Below are positions 20,010-30,066 of a stretch of 64,000 bases of DNA, in pieces. The notes under the pieces were generated by a model. That model did no database searches. It saw only the letters and a list, made by a program, of their open reading frames with translations, and was not told the DNA's origin. The stretch comes from Porites lobata (Eukaryota; Cnidaria; Anthozoa; Scleractinia; Poritidae): positions 1,836,501-1,900,500 of the forward strand of contig CALNXK010000032.1 in NCBI GenBank assembly GCA_942486035.1, given 5' to 3'. The translations under genes and the position numbers were made by a program. How positions within the stretch are numbered: position 1 is the first letter of the stretch; each line of letters starts with the position of its first letter.

Positions 20010-20457
20010 TAGTAGTATAAAGCGCCTTGTCTTTAAATGTTATTCGTTTTTGCCAATTAATTAGCTAAAATGGTGCTGCTGAGACCTCCCTGTGAGGGGT
20101 ATGCAAGATTTAGGACTTACAGCCAGCCTAATAATTTACGAGGGATCCAGTGTAATTGGTTAGGCTGTAAGGGTCTCCATGCCTAATAATTTTTATGTAT
20201 TCATGTATAAAGATTGTATTCTAGTTAGGCGAAGCTAAATAAATAAATAAATAAATGAATAAAAGAGTGGCTTCAGGAAAGAATAAGGCCCGAAGATGAT
20301 AATTAGTGGAAGAAAGGAATAGTCTGTTGAACGTTGTGCTTCCCTTGACAACAACGAATAAATAAATAGATAAATAAAAATAAAACTTATATTGCGCATA
20401 TACAATAGAAATATGTTCATATGCGCATAACAGTCGATGACATAAAAATAAGTCAAA
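20010..20457. other. Non-coding, AT-rich with (AAAT)n
   Basis: No coding signature. An AAATAAATAAATAAATAAAT run at about 20237-20258 and another AAATAAATAGATAAATAAA at 20358 look like tails of old retroposed elements. Confidence 0.5.
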
Positions 20458-20670
20458 TTAAGGTGGCTCCCTAGAGTAAATTGTCCGTGCGCAGCCTGAG
20501 CACTAGTATGGCGCGAGCTTTAAAATCCGCGCGACGTCCACGCAAAGATAAGACAAACATGGCCTCTTTGTTTCGAAATATTCCCCCCAAAAAACTTTAT
20601 TAACCTTCTGTTGAAGCTCATTGTGCAAAAAGTTTGGTTAGTGTAGGTGAAACATTTATGAGAGGAGACA

Positions 20671-20931
20671 ATGTTACAAGCCACTATCGATCTCCATAAG
20701 AGTAAATTGTATGTAAAAACGAAGCAGAAATTTTTCAAAGACATCAATTCTTTCGCTTCAAAAGTAGACAAAGGTAAAATAGTGCAAGTAAATGGTGAAT
20801 GGAAGCTTTACAAAGAAAACAAAGAAATACGTACGCTAACCCTAAAGGAAGCAATATTACTGTTTCTGGCCTTTGGCTCACGGTCAGTGGAAAGATCTGA
20901 AAGATCAAGCCAAGTCCCGAACAACCACTGA
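20671..20931 (+). CDS. Uncharacterised ORF in TTAA element, left part
   Basis: 87-codon open frame containing ATIDLHKSKLYVKTKQKFFK and KGKIVQVNGEWKLYKENKEI. It is basic and protein-like but matches no family I know. No real ATG start is evident (the frame opens at an ATG within a longer AT-rich region). It could be a decayed exon of the TTAA element. Confidence 0.25.
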   Translation: MLQATIDLHKSKLYVKTKQKFFKDINSFASKVDKGKIVQVNGEWKLYKENKEIRTLTLKEAILLFLAFGSRSVERSERSSQVPNNH

Positions 20932-21339
20932 AGAATGTCTTCACCGGCGGCGCTCCTCGGTCACTTCATTTCTCTTACATTTGATTTATTTGATTAAGAA
21001 ATTCTAGAAGTAGTGGCTTTAAGGCAAGATTACAGCAAGTGTTAATTTTTTTTGTTTTGCCGACTCGATCACATTGTTTAAAAAACTTATCAGAAGAAAG
21101 GTTTCCTACTTAACTTGCATCCTGATCGAAAGAACCTTCCCATCGAAGAACCAACATCCTTGTGCTTTTTCCTTTTCAAAAGTTCTTTAACGCACAAGGC
21201 GCACTAGAAAATGTTGTTGCGCAAAGAAAAATAATTTTTGAGTCATAGATTGACCCTTGACGAAAGCAATGTAGGTTTCCCGTCGCGAACTACGGTCTTG
21301 TACGAGCAGCTGAGGACGTGATGTACTTTTTTAGATCGG

Positions 21340-22226
21340 CGCCATCTTAATAATAATAATAATAAAATATTTATATAGCGCCTATACTTTTCAGTGCTAA
21401 GCGCTTTACAATGCTTCAAAAATCCTAAAATCATTTACATATATATATATATATATATATATACATAGTCACAAAAATACAAAATAAAAAACCTAAGATA
21501 ATTCGTAAACTGGCTCAAAAAGAAAGGTCTTCAATTTAGATTTAAATTATTTGCATCACGGATCGATCTAATTTTAATAGGCAAATCGTTCCATAGTATA
21601 GGGGCAATGACTGAAAAAGCCCTTAAACCGTATGTCTTTAAGTTATAGGGTTTAATAACAAGACGCCACTTGTCTGAAGATGAGCGAAGGTACCTTACAG
21701 GTTCATAAGCATGGATTAGGTCAACCAAATAATCAGGAGCTAAATTGTTGAGTATTTTAAAACAAATAAGATTAATCTTATTATTCGTTGCTCCAGTGGT
21801 AGCCAGTGCGACTCTTTTAGAGTATGTGATCAAACTTACTTAAGCAGGCAATCACACGCGCAGCAGCGCTTTGGACATTTCGCAGTTTGTTAATTTCATA
21901 CTTGGGAAGACCATGTAAAAGCCAGTTGTAGAAATCCAGCTTTGAATTTATGAATGCGTGCACAAGAACTTAAGCCGTTGTGACATTGATATGCCTACGA
22001 ATCTTAGCTATTTCTCTAAGGTGGTAGAATGCCACTTTAACTATGTTGTTAATATGAAAAGACATCGTTACGGTGTTATCGAAAATGACGCCGATATTAC
22101 GCGTCTTATTTGTAGGCTTGATGATATCAGTTCCTATTTTAATAGAAGGTAGCCGTGGGGACAGTCTGAACCTAGAATAGAGAATGAGAAGTTCCGTTTT
22201 GTCAGTATTTAGTTTCAGTTTTGACT
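21340..22226 (-). pseudogene. CR1/L2-like LINE ORF2, C-terminal half with (TTA)n tail
   Basis: Minus strand. Starts LKLNTDKTELLILYSRFR, then AFINSKLDFYNWLLHGLPK and NLKTYGLRAFSVIAPILWND, ending KTFLFEPVYEL: the post-RT tail of CR1-superfamily ORF2. The 3' end has TTTATATAGCGC-type sequence and a (TTA)n/(TAA)n tail at 21342-21362, typical of such elements. It is the downstream half of the same copy as 29330-29706: the two halves read straight on at TTK/LKLNTD. An (AT)n microsatellite lies at 21436-21465. Confidence 0.85.
21436..21465. repeat. (AT)n microsatellite
   Basis: Uninterrupted run of AT dinucleotides inside the 3' region of the LINE copy. Confidence 0.95.
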
Positions 22227-22984
22227 ATCGAAAACGTGTTGTTGAAAAAGTTGAATTGGCTCAAAATCTAGCTAGAGAAAATTTACAACGTGCACAACAA
22301 AAAATGAAGGACTATTACGATCAAAAGACAAAAGAACCTGTTTTTGAAGTTGGACAACGTGTTTGGGTTTAAACTCCGAGAACTAGAAAAGGATTATCTA
22401 AAAAGTTAATGCATAACTGGTTGGGTCCATACAGAATCGTTGAGAAGTTGTCGCCAGTGCATTTTAAGTTGCGCGCGATCGCCAATAAAAAAGTTGCTTT
22501 TTCGTGTTACGCAAATCGTATGAAGCCGTTTGTGGATCCAAATTTGCGGCCAATTGACCCTCCGCCTTTTGATGATCCTTCAGAGCCGTATTTAGATGAA
22601 GCTGATATTCCAAAAGATTGTTTTGAACCAAATAATTCTGTGTATGCTGAAGAGAATCTTTTAGACTCTGGGTTAAATCCTGTTGGCAAACAAGCATTAG
22701 TGACCCAACAATCTCATAATGAGAAAGAATCAAACAAAGAATCAGACCAAGAAAAGACAAAGAATCAACTTCAAAATGCAAAAGAACCAACTCCGGAAGC
22801 AATTGTTATCGACAATAAAACTGTGTTTAGTGCAGAAAAAATTCTAAAACATCGAAAAAGGAACGGAAAGGTCGAGTACTTGGTCAAGTGGCTCAATTTT
22901 CCTAAGAGCCAATCATCGTGGGAACCGGAAGAAAATATTTTGGATAAACGTCTCATTGATAATTATCTTCAGTCACCAAAATAA
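22227..22984 (+). pseudogene. Ty3/Gypsy integrase C-terminus with chromodomain
   Basis: C-terminal part of an LTR-retrotransposon integrase. The first part (RRVVEKVELAQNLARENLQR-like helix, then MKDYYDQKTKEPVFEVGQ) leads to the GPY/F module HNWLGPYRIVEKLSPVHFKL. After an acidic linker comes a chromodomain: KILKHRKRNGKVEYLVKW followed by LNFPKSQSSWEPEENI, with the aromatic cage positions present. Chromodomains steer integration into marked chromatin. A single nonsense codon follows VGQRVWV at 22370. The 5' side is cut at 22227, exactly where the LINE copy is interrupted. The core integrase domain, RT and LTRs are absent. Confidence 0.85.
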
Positions 22985-23128
22985 TCTTAGTCTATAGTTT
23001 GTTGTAGTCTGCCTTGCTGCTGGGTTTGTGTTTTGTGTTTTTACTTATACTTCTTTTCACTTTTCCCAAATTTATTTTTGTCGGTGAATTCTTGACCGTC
23101 CTTTCTCTCTCTCTGCAATCTTTTTAGT

Positions 23129-23865
23129 GTTGGGGATAAACTAAAATTAGATACGGTTAATAGTATTTGTGTTCCTTTCGTGGCCGAAAATTCTACTTTG
23201 CCTATTAGTATAGCGGGTCACAATTTTTATTGTTTGATAGATTCTGGGGCTGCTGTCACGGCAGTCAGCGCAAAAGTGTGGCGTGAGTGTTTGAGTCACG
23301 CTTATCCTAGTCTGGACAAGTGTAGTTCAGAATGTGTGACTTCAGTAAATGGGTGTCAACTGACTACAATTGGGAAGTTGTTGGTGGAATTTATTATTGA
23401 TTTTCATGCTTTTCCTTTCGAGGCGCACGTGATTGAGGATTTGACTTGTGACGTAATTCTTGGTAGAAATTTTCTACAAAAATTTTGTTTCGCAGTTGAT
23501 TTTGAAAATGGAACGCTGAGTTTTTTTTTCCCTGAGTCTGATCCTTTGCCTTTTAAGGATGTTCAGTTAGATGATGATGTCGTTAATTCTCAAGAAACGT
23601 TTATTTCTTCGGTGCATGCCTCAGCTAAGATTATTATGTCCGTACTTTTTAAGTGCTGCTGTTTATATACGACCCGTCAAGCTAAATAATGTCGAGTGTA
23701 AAGGAATTTATTTGCCTGCAAATAAAAATGTTTATGTCACCTAGTCACGCAATGATTATGTTAGTTTGCTTAGAGGGGCACTTATTACTAGTCACGCATT
23801 CACCTTTAACGTAGGTAATCGGCAGGGAAGAACTGTGAGAAGGGTCCAATTTGACACAAAATAGT
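23129..23865 (+). pseudogene. Retropepsin (aspartic protease), Gypsy-like
   Basis: Retroviral-type aspartic protease with the catalytic FYCLIDSGAAVTAVSAKVW motif and the flap-distal DVILGRNFL motif (ILG), followed by DFENGTLSFFF. A polypyrimidine tract and AATCTTTTTAG immediately before 23129 look like a splice acceptor, so this could start a downstream exon. Frame ends at 23689; coding-like sequence (KGIYLPANKNVYVT, then SHAFTFNVGNRQGRTVRRVQ) continues with one stop to about 23865, resembling the linker between protease and RT. It lies downstream of the integrase C-terminus in the same orientation, an unusual order. Confidence 0.75.
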
Positions 23866-24113
23866 CAAGTATTGATCACACGATTATCACGAGATCAATC
23901 GGAAAATTACTAGCCGGGAAATCACTAGCTGGTAAATTACTTGCCCGAATATTACTTGTTGTATTTAAGGTTAGGGTATAAGACAAGCTGTGTTCCCCGA
24001 AGTCTTCCTCTTGGTCTCCACACGTAACAAGCTTTGCGAATTTGACAGCCGCCCACCTCCATCCTTCACTTCCAGAGTTGAGTATATCTTTCTTGTTGTT
24101 TTTTAAGTTAGTC

Positions 24114-24737
24114 ATGTCTCCTAAACCCCATGTTCTCATTATGGGCCACTCCTTTGTCCGTCGTTTTGAATTATTTTTGTCTAAAGGCGTAGACGCAAGG
24201 GTACGACGGGATCTTAACTTGTCCCGTTCCGCGCAGATAACTTTTCTCGGAGTTGGAGGTCGCACTGTCGACAAGCTATCTAAATTTGATTTACATTTAG
24301 TAAGGTACCTACAACCCCAAATTGTGATTTTGGAGATAGGTTCCAACGACCTTTCCGCACCGGACGCTAGGCCCGAGGTGGTAGGTTCGAAGATCGAGAC
24401 CCTCGTTCAGCGTTTACACGCTGAATGCCGAGTTGAAACAATAGTAGTTTGTCAGACCATTAACCGCGCTGCAGGTTTGAGGGATCCACCCTCCTTCATC
24501 GATCGTGTGGCTCTTCTCAACCAATATCTCAGCGTGGTGCTGGAGACCCTACCTTTTGCTGTTTTCTGGCGTCACAAAGGATTTCGACAACCCACCGTTC
24601 GCATTTTATGCAGAGACGGGGTACACCTTAATGCCAAAGGGCAATATGTTCTCTATCGGAGTTACAGGGGCGCTATTCTATCCGCTATTAAGCTCAGTTG
24701 CCTTCCCGCGGCGGGTCGCGCTCCCAGCTTAAATTAG
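24114..24737 (+). CDS. SGNH/GDSL-type hydrolase of a DIRS/Ngaro element
   Basis: Intact frame of 207 codons from MSPKPHVLIMGHSFVRRFEL. SGNH family blocks are visible: block I Ser in MGHSFVRR, block II Gly in LGVGGRTVDKL, block III Asn in LEIGSNDLSAP, block V in CRDGVHLNAKG with the catalytic Asp-x-x-His. Such esterase-like domains are known from Ngaro and some other tyrosine-recombinase retroelements; their role in the life cycle is unclear. An in-frame upstream extension to 24042 exists, but the ATG at 24114 fits better as it directly precedes the domain. It lies 5' of the Gag region. Confidence 0.85.
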   Translation: MSPKPHVLIMGHSFVRRFELFLSKGVDARVRRDLNLSRSAQITFLGVGGRTVDKLSKFDLHLVRYLQPQIVILEIGSNDLSAPDARPEVVGSKIETLVQRLHAECRVETIVVCQTINRAAGLRDPPSFIDRVALLNQYLSVVLETLPFAVFWRHKGFRQPTVRILCRDGVHLNAKGQYVLYRSYRGAILSAIKLSCLPAAGRAPSLN

Positions 24738-25117
24738 GTCCTTTTTTTACACCCACACTTTCTTCTGTCTTACATGTCTAAATAGACTGTTTGTATATGT
24801 TTACTGAGAACTCTATGAGTTCCCAAGCTTTGCGGCAGATAAGCATGTTCCTTGCGGCAGCTATCATTATTTGGGCTTGCCAAACATGTTGCCGTTTTTC
24901 TTATATATTACGGTTCGCTGGAACCGTTCTTTCTATTATTAATTTTAATAATATTTTATTTTTTCTTCTGTTTTGTTACGTGATCAAAAGTGGGGCATGG
25001 ACCTGCTGGGCATAAGCGGTTTCTTTAGCCAACGCGCACATACCCGCAATTTTTCTGGTTCGCATCCACGGGTTACTTTCCTTGCTACACATAAGCTGTC
25101 TTTGTTTTCCAGTCAAT
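24738..25117. other. Spacer between hydrolase and Gag ORFs
   Basis: No conserved coding sequence. It ends CTGTCTTTGTTTTCCAG just before the Gag ATG, a good splice-acceptor match, so the Gag ORF may be reached by splicing over the hydrolase ORF. Confidence 0.4.
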
Positions 25118-26455
25118 ATGATGACTCGTCGGCAATCTCGTGCTGCCCCTACCGTACCTCCTGCACCACGCCCACAGAAGCGTGCTGCCCCGGCCACGCG
25201 AGAATCTCACAAAGCAAAGAGGTCAAAATCAGCTACCCGGGCCACAGTTTCTAATACGGACAGCCGTCCACCCGCCTCGGAACATCCCTCCCAATTGGTC
25301 ACTGTTCCAATTGCCGGCAACGACGTAGCCCCCGCCCCGGTGGACATCGCTGCCATAGTCTCAGAAGCCGTGCTAGGAGGACTTCAAGCAGCCGGCATAC
25401 TCCCTCAAGCTCAGAAGGAGCCAGATGGTTCGAACGCCACTCCGGCTGCTGCTGTACAGGGATCAGTAGCGGCCATAATCCAGGACATAACCGGTTAGAG
25501 ACCTCCTCCTATGAACCCGTCGACTATAAGTACCAGTCTGCTATCAATAAATAGCATAGCTCAGTCTAATGACCGGCCCCAGCTGATTCATCAACAAATC
25601 GCTGTACCTCTCGCCTCCAGGGTGTCTGACAAAATTCAATCAAAAATTTGGGCAAACGAGTATATTGACTTAGGAACCCTATTGCAAATAGCATCCCCAA
25701 ACCAGTCACAGTACAATTTTGTTGTTCAAACGCAACACTCTTCAGATCAGCCGGTCATTAGCCTCGAGCCAGCACAGAAACCTAAGAGAATTGCCAATAT
25801 AGACCAATGAATATCAGTGTTTCAAACATTTGTAGCTATTTATACCGTCTGATCACCGACCGACGCCCCAGCTTTAATGAAATATTCCGAGACAGTGTGG
25901 GACCTAGCGGCTAAGAACGCCCATTGGCGTTATTACGATGAAAACTTTCGCTTTTTGAGGCAAAAAACTCTTTTCCCCTGGGACCATATCCATTGGGAAC
26001 TGTGGTTGCAAGTGCACCACATGCAAAGGTCCTCTACGGTAGTTTCCTCGGACTCACGCAACAGGCCTACAAGGTCGCCCTTTCGTCCGGCTTTTGCTAG
26101 AGATTTCACAGAGGGGAAAAGTGTTCCGGCTGTAACTTTAAACACGAATGCTTTCGATGTGGATCTCATCATCCAGCCAACCAATGCCACTTTCCCAAGC
26201 AACAGGCAAACTCCACCAAAGCTGTACCGCGACCGAAATCCACAGCAGTCACCGCAAATAACTCAGCCCCTACCTCCCGCACTGTCTCATCCATTGGCAA
26301 CGCCAATAAAAATAGATAAATTACAGGCCTATCTGGAGGGCTACCCTCCTCGATCTCGGCAATACCTCATCGAAGGTTTCCGTTTTGGTTTTTCTATTGA
26401 TTATGTTGGTCATCGTAGTAACTTTGTACCCAAAAAATCTTTTGTCAGCCACCAC
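25118..26455 (+). pseudogene. Gag-like ORF of DIRS copy 1
   Basis: Begins MMTRRQSRAAPTVPPAPRPQ, an Ala/Pro/Lys-rich start, stops near 25498, and resumes in other frames with the Gag middle (VPLASRVSDKIQSKIWANEY, then IDLGTLLQI) and MKYSETVWDLAAKNAHWRYY. At about 26100-26210, in a different frame, lies a Cys/His knuckle-like cluster (KCSGCNFKHECFRCGSHH). At least three frameshifts are needed. Nucleic-acid packaging is the usual role of this protein. Confidence 0.7.
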
Positions 26456-27871
26456 TAATCCTAAGGCGGTAGACGAAAAATTAGCTAAAGAAATTCAGTT
26501 AGGAAGAATCGTTGGTCCTTTCGATGGACAGCCCTTTCCAGTCTTTTTAGGTTTCTCCTTTAGGCTTGATTCCTAAAAAGGTGCCGGGGGAATTCCGCGT
26601 AATTCATCACTTGTCCTTTCCTCAGGGAAGTCAATTAATTCCCATATCCCGCAAATTGCTTCCAGCGTCCACTACGCTAATATTGACGATGCCATAAGGC
26701 TAATTCGACGCACAGGCAGGGGCTGTGCGCTAGCGAAGACCGATATCAAAAATGCTTTTCGGCTGATTCCGGTCAGCCCCTCTGATTACAATTTGCTGGG
26801 GATTTGCTGGCGTGATCGATTCTATGTTGATAGAATCTTGCTATGGGGCTTTCCAGTTCTTGCAAAATATTTGATTGTTTCAGTTCCGGTCTGGAATGGA
26901 TTGCTCGCTTTAGGTTACATATACCCGGTATATTACATTTGTTAGATGACTTTCTGATCGTCAGCAAATCGCTTGCATCGTGCGCTAATGATCTGCAAGT
27001 TTTTCTCAAAACGTGTGATGAATTGGGCGTTTCAATGGCTCCCGAGAAAACAGTAGGCCCGAGCTTCGTGTTGTCATTTGCGGGTATTGAGCTTGATACA
27101 CAGAACATGGAAGCACGGCTCCCTAGCGACAAACTTACTAAATGTCGTGACTCTATTCAACAATTCCTTCGTCGGAAAAAGATAACTTTAAGAGAACTGC
27201 AATCCTTAATTGGTCTTCTCAATTTGACTTGTTCTGTCATAGTGCCCGGTCGAACTTTTTTACGCCGTTTAATTAACTTGACAGTCGGGGTTAAACGCCC
27301 TCGATATTTTATTCGTCTAAATCGGGAAACAAAATCTGACCTTAAATTATGGCTTAACTTCTTAGAATCATACAGTGGCAAGTCTTTCTTTTTAGACTAT
27401 AATTGGCTCTCGTCAGCCAAACTACCTCTTTACACTGATGCAGCAGCTTCTTTAGGTTACGGCGCAGTTTGCGGCTTGCATTGGCTTTATGGTCAATGGC
27501 CTTCAAACTGGCTAGGTCGTAACATTATAGTGCTAGAGATGTTTCCGATCGTTATAAGTCTTTCAATATGGGCGTCAGAACTGGCCAACAAATGCGTCCT
27601 TTTTCACACGGATAATCTAGGTCTAGTTGACGTTATTAACAAGAAAACTACGAAAGATAACAAGCTAATCGTCCTCTTGCGTGAACTAGTTTTACAATGT
27701 TTGAAACATAATATTTTATTTCGGGCGGTCCACGTGTCTGGGGTGCTAAATGTCAAGGCTGACGCTTTATCGCGCTTACAGGTCACGAAATTCAAGTCCC
27801 TGGGACAGGGCATGGACCACGAACAAACCTTAGTTCCATCACATCTTCTACCGGAGAGCTGGCCTCTGTAG
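26285..27871 (+). pseudogene. Reverse transcriptase-RNase H of DIRS copy 1
   Basis: DIRS-type RT. Early blocks lie in several frames: EIQLGRIVGPFDGQPFPVF, then VPGEFRVIHHLSFPQGSSIN and ALAKTDIKNAFRLIPVSPSD (RT block with the first Asp). The catalytic pair is in HLLDDFLIVSKS, followed by FAGIELDTQNMEARLP. RNase H follows: LPLYTDAAASLGYGAVCG, VLEMFPIVI, FHTDNLGLVDVINKK and VLNVKADALSRL, with the Asp-Glu-Asp-Asp residues visible. The last 342 codons (26843-27871) are one open frame; upstream there are two or three frameshifts. Confidence 0.9.
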
Positions 27872-27921
27872 CACAAACACTTCTGTCCACTAGTCTCACT
27901 GAGTGTTCCAAGGACGCTTAG

Positions 27922-28794
27922 AAGCGCTCATGGAGCTTATTCACGAGATGGGCTCAGTCCTTTTTAGGTAACGAAGTCTTATGTTTACCTTTGCAGCCCG
28001 CGATTATAGTACTATTTGTTTCACATCTTTATTCGCATAATTATGCTTCCTCCCCTGTGACTAGTTATTTATCTGCTATCGGCTATGCCCACAAGTTAGC
28101 AGTTGTGAATGATCCAACGGAAACTGCGATCATTCGTCAAATTCTTAAAGGTTATCGCAAGTTAGCACCGGTACGTGATGTACGTCTTCCTTTTACACTA
28201 CCAATCTTGCGGCAGCTTGTTGCCTCATTTCACCACACTACAGAGTCAGCCTACCAGTTTAAGATGTTTTCAGCTATGTGCTATATAGCATTTTTTGCAT
28301 TTTTACGTATCGGCGAGATAACAGTTAACGGAAGTGATCAGAGTAATCTGATTAGGCTTAATCAGCATTCACGTTTAATGACGACCCAAGGGCAGGTCGT
28401 AGCTCTTCAACTGACAATTTATAAATATAAGCACAGTAATAATGGGCGCCCATTTGTTATTGACATTTTTCAGGAAGAATCTGGTTGCCCGGTCAAAGCT
28501 GTCTTAGCGTTTATTTCTGTTAGAGGGGCCACCAGCGGCCCCCTGTTTTGCTGGCCGGGCGGGGCGCTAATAAAAAGATCAGTTTTTGTGGCACAACTTA
28601 ATAGGGCTCTTAGATTTTGTAATCTTGACCCTGCCTTGTACAAAGCACACAGTTTTCGCATAGGTGCAGCCACTTGGACTGCTGCTAAAGGTCTGTCTGA
28701 CGCACAAATTCGCCAGTTAGGACGATGGAAGTCCAATGCATTTTTAAGCTATATTCGTACACCTAGTTTATCTACACATGCAGCTAGTTCATGA
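27922..28794 (+). CDS. Tyrosine recombinase (integrase) of DIRS copy 1
   Basis: Phage-integrase-type recombinase of about 290 codons, with no break seen. The N-terminal SAM-like part begins near RSWSLFTRWAQSFLGNEVL. Catalytic residues: first Arg in AFFAFLRIGEITV, HxxR in YKAHSFRIGAATW, and the nucleophile Tyr in NAFLSYIRTPS. It would integrate the circular DNA intermediate. No ATG opens the frame; it may be expressed by frameshift or readthrough from the RT ORF, whose stop at 27871 is 50 bases upstream. Confidence 0.88.
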   Translation, partial: KRSWSLFTRWAQSFLGNEVLCLPLQPAIIVLFVSHLYSHNYASSPVTSYLSAIGYAHKLAVVNDPTETAIIRQILKGYRKLAPVRDVRLPFTLPILRQLVASFHHTTESAYQFKMFSAMCYIAFFAFLRIGEITVNGSDQSNLIRLNQHSRLMTTQGQVVALQLTIYKYKHSNNGRPFVIDIFQEESGCPVKAVLAFISVRGATSGPLFCWPGGALIKRSVFVAQLNRALRFCNLDPALYKAHSFRIGAATWTAAKGLSDAQIRQLGRWKSNAFLSYIRTPSLSTHAASS

Positions 28795-29329
28795 GTAATC
28801 TGTCCTCAAGCAGGTGCTGAGGAACTGTTTACTCTTCGGCTTTTTCTGGGTCATCCGTCTTCGGGTGGGGCGAGCCTCCCTACAGGAGGCTTGTGGCCTT
28901 TTTTCTCCGCCTTCACCTTTGCCAGAGCGTAAAAAATCAAATAATCATAGCTAATTAAATTTGTTTGAAGATGTTATATTTAATCAATATATCGGCCATC
29001 TTGCGTGGCCAAAATTATACCCAAACACATCGTTGTCCCTTATTTCTTTAAGCGCTCTTGCAAACATAGCTCGACTGATGACCCCAGAATTTAGCCAAAG
29101 GTTCTCTTTATAATAAGGGTATAAAGGACAAGCGGGCAAGGAGGCATAAATGAAGATGTTTTATTTTGATCGTTAGTTTTTGTTTGAGATGGGTATTATG
29201 TTGTTTTGTTGAGCAGTACGTGTTAGGTGATTAGATAGCTGTAGTCCTTTTCTGTAGCTATCTTGTTAACTTGTTTGCAATGGTAATTCATCATTTATTC
29301 AATGGTTCTTCGAATCTTCATTAATTTAC
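28795..29329. other. 3' flank of DIRS copy 1
   Basis: Non-coding. A hairpin with arms GCGAGCCTCC...GGAGGCTTG lies near 28872. The rest is AT-rich with no recognised feature; it ends where the interrupted LINE resumes. Confidence 0.4.
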
Positions 29330-29706
29330 ATTTATTTAGTAGTCATCCAGTTGGTGATATTGACAAGACAGCTTTCAATCCGGGAAATTGTAGTGGTAAG
29401 ATCATCCTTATCATCGCAACTGAAAATGGTGTACAGTTGAGTATCATCAGCATATAGATGGAAATTCATGTCATGCCATCGTATTAGGTCACCTAGTGGG
29501 GCCGTGTACAACAGATACAGCAACGGACCCAACACGGACCCCTGGGGTACACCAAATCTGAGCGGACGAACTGAAGAGGTAAATCCATCAATCTGAACTG
29601 ACTGGGAACGATCCGTAAGATAAGACTGAAGCCACGCGAGCGCTTTTCCTTTTATAGCAAACCTGTATCGCAGTCTGTGTAACAGGATCTTATCTTTTAC
29701 AGCAGG
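29330..29706 (-). pseudogene. CR1/L2-like LINE RT, catalytic part
   Basis: Minus-strand RT with HRLRYRFAIKGKALAWLQSY, RFGVPQGSVLGPLLYLLYT and the catalytic FHLYADDTQLYTIFS, ending NITNWMTTK. It breaks exactly before the residues that begin the fragment at 22226, so it is the upstream half of one LINE copy split by the 22227-29329 insertion. It is 5' truncated at 29706 against TTAA-element sequence. Confidence 0.9.
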
Positions 29707-29817
29707 CTTTTAAAGGAACACTTCGCCATCGAAATTATCCTTAAAGAAGAACAAGGTTGAAAAAGTATCCAGAAGTGGGCTGGCATTTGAAGATCTGCAA
29801 ACAGTCGGTAGAGCAGA

Positions 29818-30066
29818 TTATGAAATGAAGGCCTTATCGCGATCCTTGCAAAACCGCCGTCTTATCTCCGATGATCGCCATCCGCACGAGTAGTGCCCAC
29901 CACGGCTCGAATTTTGGCCACAATGGTTAAGTATTTCGAAGAAAGCATCCAGTGTTTGGTATAAAATTGAATCCGCTATCTCTCCTTTTTCAACTGGCGA
30001 GATATCACCGTAATAATACTGATAAACAGCTTTAACAATTGCTTTCGCACTTTTCGAAGAAATCAC
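29818..30066 (-). CDS. Uncharacterised ORF in TTAA element, right part
   Basis: Minus-strand 82-codon frame with KAIVKAVYQYYYGDISPVEK and ILYQTLDAFFEILNHCGQNS. It looks like real protein sequence but matches no transposase domain I know. If the TTAA element is a Kolobok or piggyBac relative this might be a remnant of an accessory gene. Confidence 0.25.
   Translation of the reverse strand: MISSKSAKAIVKAVYQYYYGDISPVEKGEIADSILYQTLDAFFEILNHCGQNSSRGGHYSCGWRSSEIRRRFCKDRDKAFIS

Larger units (their letters stand above)
23866..28940 (+). mobile_element. DIRS/Ngaro-type tyrosine-recombinase retrotransposon (copy 1)
   Basis: Contains in order SGNH hydrolase, Gag-like ORF with zinc finger, RT-RNase H and tyrosine recombinase, all on the plus strand. 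There is no integrase or methyltransferase. Tyrosine-recombinase retrotransposons integrate through a circular intermediate. I could not identify split direct repeats at its ends, so the limits are approximate. Confidence 0.7.

Noticed and set aside
24976..25197. Minus-strand Arg/Ala/Gly-rich ORF
   Set aside because: Opposite strand of the GC-rich Gag start; composition is a mirror effect.
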